From assembly GCA_049999805.1 (NCBI GenBank), contig JBNGIO010005428.1:1-21478 (forward strand): a DNA stretch of 21,478 nt, in the 5' to 3' direction. Source of the DNA: Folioceros fuciformis. Taxonomy: Eukaryota; Anthocerotophyta; Anthocerotopsida; Anthocerotales. This document shows, piece after piece, positions 19,651 to 21,478 of the stretch (position 1 is the first letter of the stretch; the number at the start of each line of letters is the position of its first letter). The notes under the pieces are model-generated. The model was not told where the DNA came from. It worked only from the letters and a program-made list of their open reading frames with translations, and searched no databases. Position numbers and translations under genes: made by a program.

Positions 19651-19665
19651 ACTCCCCCTCCCTCT
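19651..19665 (-). other. Candidate polypurine tract and 3' LTR start
   Basis: On the minus strand, 19665-19652 reads AGAGGGAGGGGGAG and is followed at 19651 by TGCATCTAACC. A purine run directly before TG is the usual junction between the internal region and the 3' LTR of a Ty3/gypsy element, where plus-strand DNA synthesis is primed. It lies about 105 bp after the end of the integrase reading frame, a normal distance. A second purine run lies at 19683-19701 but is not followed by TG. The other LTR is outside the window, so the LTR end cannot be fixed. Confidence 0.4.
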
Positions 19666-19769
19666 AGTCACAGACGTCATAACCTTCTTCCCTCCCTCTC
19701 CTACATATAATCTCAAAGAGCAAAGTCAGATGCCTTATCTGGTTAGGTAGGAGCATCTACCTACTTAAC

Positions 19770-21478
19770 TCAGGCAAAGAACTTCTTCAGGTAGCTAAGA
19801 CTCGCTACCTCCTCCTGAGTCGTGAAATCTGGTGGTAAGAGTATCTTGGCAGCACCTTTAGCGAAGACCTCCTGTAGTAAGAAGGGTCCTTCCCATTGTG
19901 GCTTGAGTTTATACCCTGGCTCCTTCATGTAACGCCAGACGTTAAGCTTCAGGACCCAATCTCCACGTTCTAATGTAGACAACTTCCTCCCTTCATCCAG
20001 GATCTCTTTTCGTCTCTTCTTACTGTGTTCTTCCCTTTGGAAGGCCACCCTTCTCACCTCCTCTAGCTCATTTAGCTCAAGTGCCCGCTCCTCAAGTTGA
20101 ACTCCTCCAGCAATGATGGCGCTTGTGATTCCGAATCCAACAGTGGTTGTCTCCACTTGGGAAGGTACTCTGGCGGGTGCTCCATACACCAGATCAAATG
20201 GGGATAAACCCGAAATGGCCTTGGTTTGGGTCCTGATAGCCCATAGTGCCCAGGAAGGTGGGCATCCCACCTTTGGGGTTCTGCCTCATAGAGCTTAGCC
20301 AACACCTTAATAGCTACCTTGTTGGTGCTTTCTTCCTGTCCGTTAGTAATTGGGTGGTAGGGTGTAGCTAACCTGTGCTTGACCGAGTAGGCTCGGGTCA
20401 CCCCTTCCATCATGTTGTTTGCAAACTCCCGTCCTTGGTCACTTACTATCTCTACTGGGCATCCAAACCTAGTGATCACATTTGAGTATAGGAAATGTCC
20501 AGTGAGCTCTTCTGATAATGATGGTAAAGCCTGTGCTTCAATCCACTTTGTCGCATAATCAGTAGCTATTAAGATATACCTGTTCCCATGAAGAGAGACA
20601 AGTGCCAAGGGTCTAATGTAGTCCAACCCCCACTTGACAAACGGACTGGTTGGGAAGATTGGATTGAGCAAACCTTGCTTCAAGGAAACTGTGGCGTACC
20701 TTTGGCAACTATAATAGTGTTGACAATAGGCACGGACATCTTTGAACATGTTGGGCCAGTAGTAACTAGCGCGCAGAATCTTCTTTGCTGTTGCGACTGC
20801 ATCGAAATGGCCTCCACAGACTAAATCATGCATCTCAAACAAAATGCGAGGAATTTGTTGGCCCCACACACACATCCTAAGTATTCTATTTGGCCCAGTC
20901 TTAAACAGCCTCCCTTCCACCACTGCATAATCCTTGGACCACTTAGCTATCTTCTTACCATAACCAGGTGGTTCCTCAGGTAGCTTCCCGCTGGTGATGA
21001 AATCTGTAATCTGTCCATATAATGTAGCCAGGTCCTCAACCTGAACAGCTAGGGTGGTCAGCTCCCCTTCTCCTTCGAAACATTGGATGTTAAAGATTGC
21101 TGCTTCAACATAGCTTTTCACATCCCTCTCTGGTTTGACCGGGAAAACTAAGGTGTCAGAGTGTATATAGTTTACACACCTTAAGAGAGTAGCTATACCT
21201 TCGATGGCTACTAAATCTCCTTCAAGCTTCTCCCTTCCAACATAGGACTTCAGTCCAGCCCGGAGGACTGTTATCACAAGAAGGTTGTTGGAGAAAATGG
21301 TAACATGGAGTGCTCCACATCTTGTTGCTTCTACCAGCCCTTCCTTGACAGCCTGCATCACTAGCAACTTTGGGTGAGACCTGTTGACTAACTTAGATAC
21401 CAAGGCTACCTCCTTATCATCTAGTCCTAGCATCAGGGATGCAAAACCAGCGCCACGGGTTATTGATGAGGCAGTATC
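19770..21478 (-). pseudogene. Ty3/gypsy-type retrotransposon pol remnant: RNase H-like and integrase, frameshifted
   Basis: Runs in from beyond the window edge (frame open to 21478; first ATG 21433). Residue numbers count from that ATG. Residues up to about 100, plus codons before the ATG with GAGFASL, resemble an RNase H fold, but the catalytic Asp of the S-D-S motif is Asn49 and the catalytic Glu region reads LVMQAVKEGL without the expected Glu. The integrase follows: zinc-binding H202 and H209 with Cys243 kept, but the partner Cys three residues before is Tyr240. The catalytic triad Asp271 (WGLDYIRP), Asp332 (VSDQGREF) and Glu368 (NGQEES) is intact with 35 residues between the last two. 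After RWDAHLP (about 20245-20265) the frame changes by one base, and the homologous reading continues in another frame (ALWAIRTQTK, GLSPFDLVYG) to 19770, ending with a GPY/F-type module (KPQWEGPFLLQEVF). No chromodomain is visible, which points away from chromoviruses towards the Tat/Athila side (inference). A decayed, probably immobile copy. Confidence 0.85.

Noticed and set aside
19683-19701. Alternative polypurine tract nearer the integrase end
   Set aside because: It is purine-rich on the minus strand but is followed by TTATGACG and not by a TG start, so the tract at 19652-19665 is the better candidate.
1-21478. tRNA, rRNA or other structural RNA genes
   Set aside because: No conserved tRNA T-loop/anticodon arrangement or rRNA core sequence was seen on either strand; a covariance-model scan would be the decisive check.

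Overview
This looks like nuclear DNA of a land plant or close streptophyte relative. The evidence is two full-size PDR-type ABCG transporter genes of plant architecture with 24 short exons each, canonical GT-AG introns of roughly 80-210 bp, a tubulin-folding cofactor C gene and a Ty3/gypsy-type retroelement. I cannot place the lineage more precisely. Two runs of exactly 100 N (783-882 and 1950-2049) are scaffold gaps of probably unknown true size.

Layout. 1-647: GC-rich upstream/5'UTR sequence with a GGAAA purine microsatellite. 648-7582 (+): PDR transporter 1, interrupted by a gap inside exon 1 and a second gap inside intron 5. 7583-9572: 3'UTR and intergenic DNA with decayed direct repeats and a strong hairpin. 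9573-16405 (+): PDR transporter 2, complete, 1486 residues predicted. 16406-16669: short tail-to-tail spacer with a polyadenylation signal. 16670-17728 (-): single-exon TBCC gene. 17729-18658: non-coding, with three different 25-26 bp sequences each duplicated in tandem. 18659-19476 (-): frame-broken ORFs of unknown, possibly retroelement, origin. 19651-19665: candidate polypurine tract and LTR start. 19770-21478 (-): decayed retroelement pol (RNase H-like and integrase), frameshifted and cut by the window edge.

The two transporters are a tandem duplicate pair. All 23 introns are in the same place and phase, 19 exons have identical lengths, and the four other comparable exons differ only by multiples of three. 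Both copies read through cleanly and keep the ATPase motifs, so both are probably functional. They should act separately as plasma-membrane (or other membrane) exporters of small hydrophobic molecules; the substrate cannot be read from sequence. They differ most in the linker between the two halves, where copy 2 carries three 27-bp in-frame Ser-rich repeats. TBCC is an unrelated housekeeping gene of tubulin folding. I did not find a convincing new biological system; the most interesting signals are the diverging transporter linker, the triple 26-bp duplication cluster and the intergenic hairpin.
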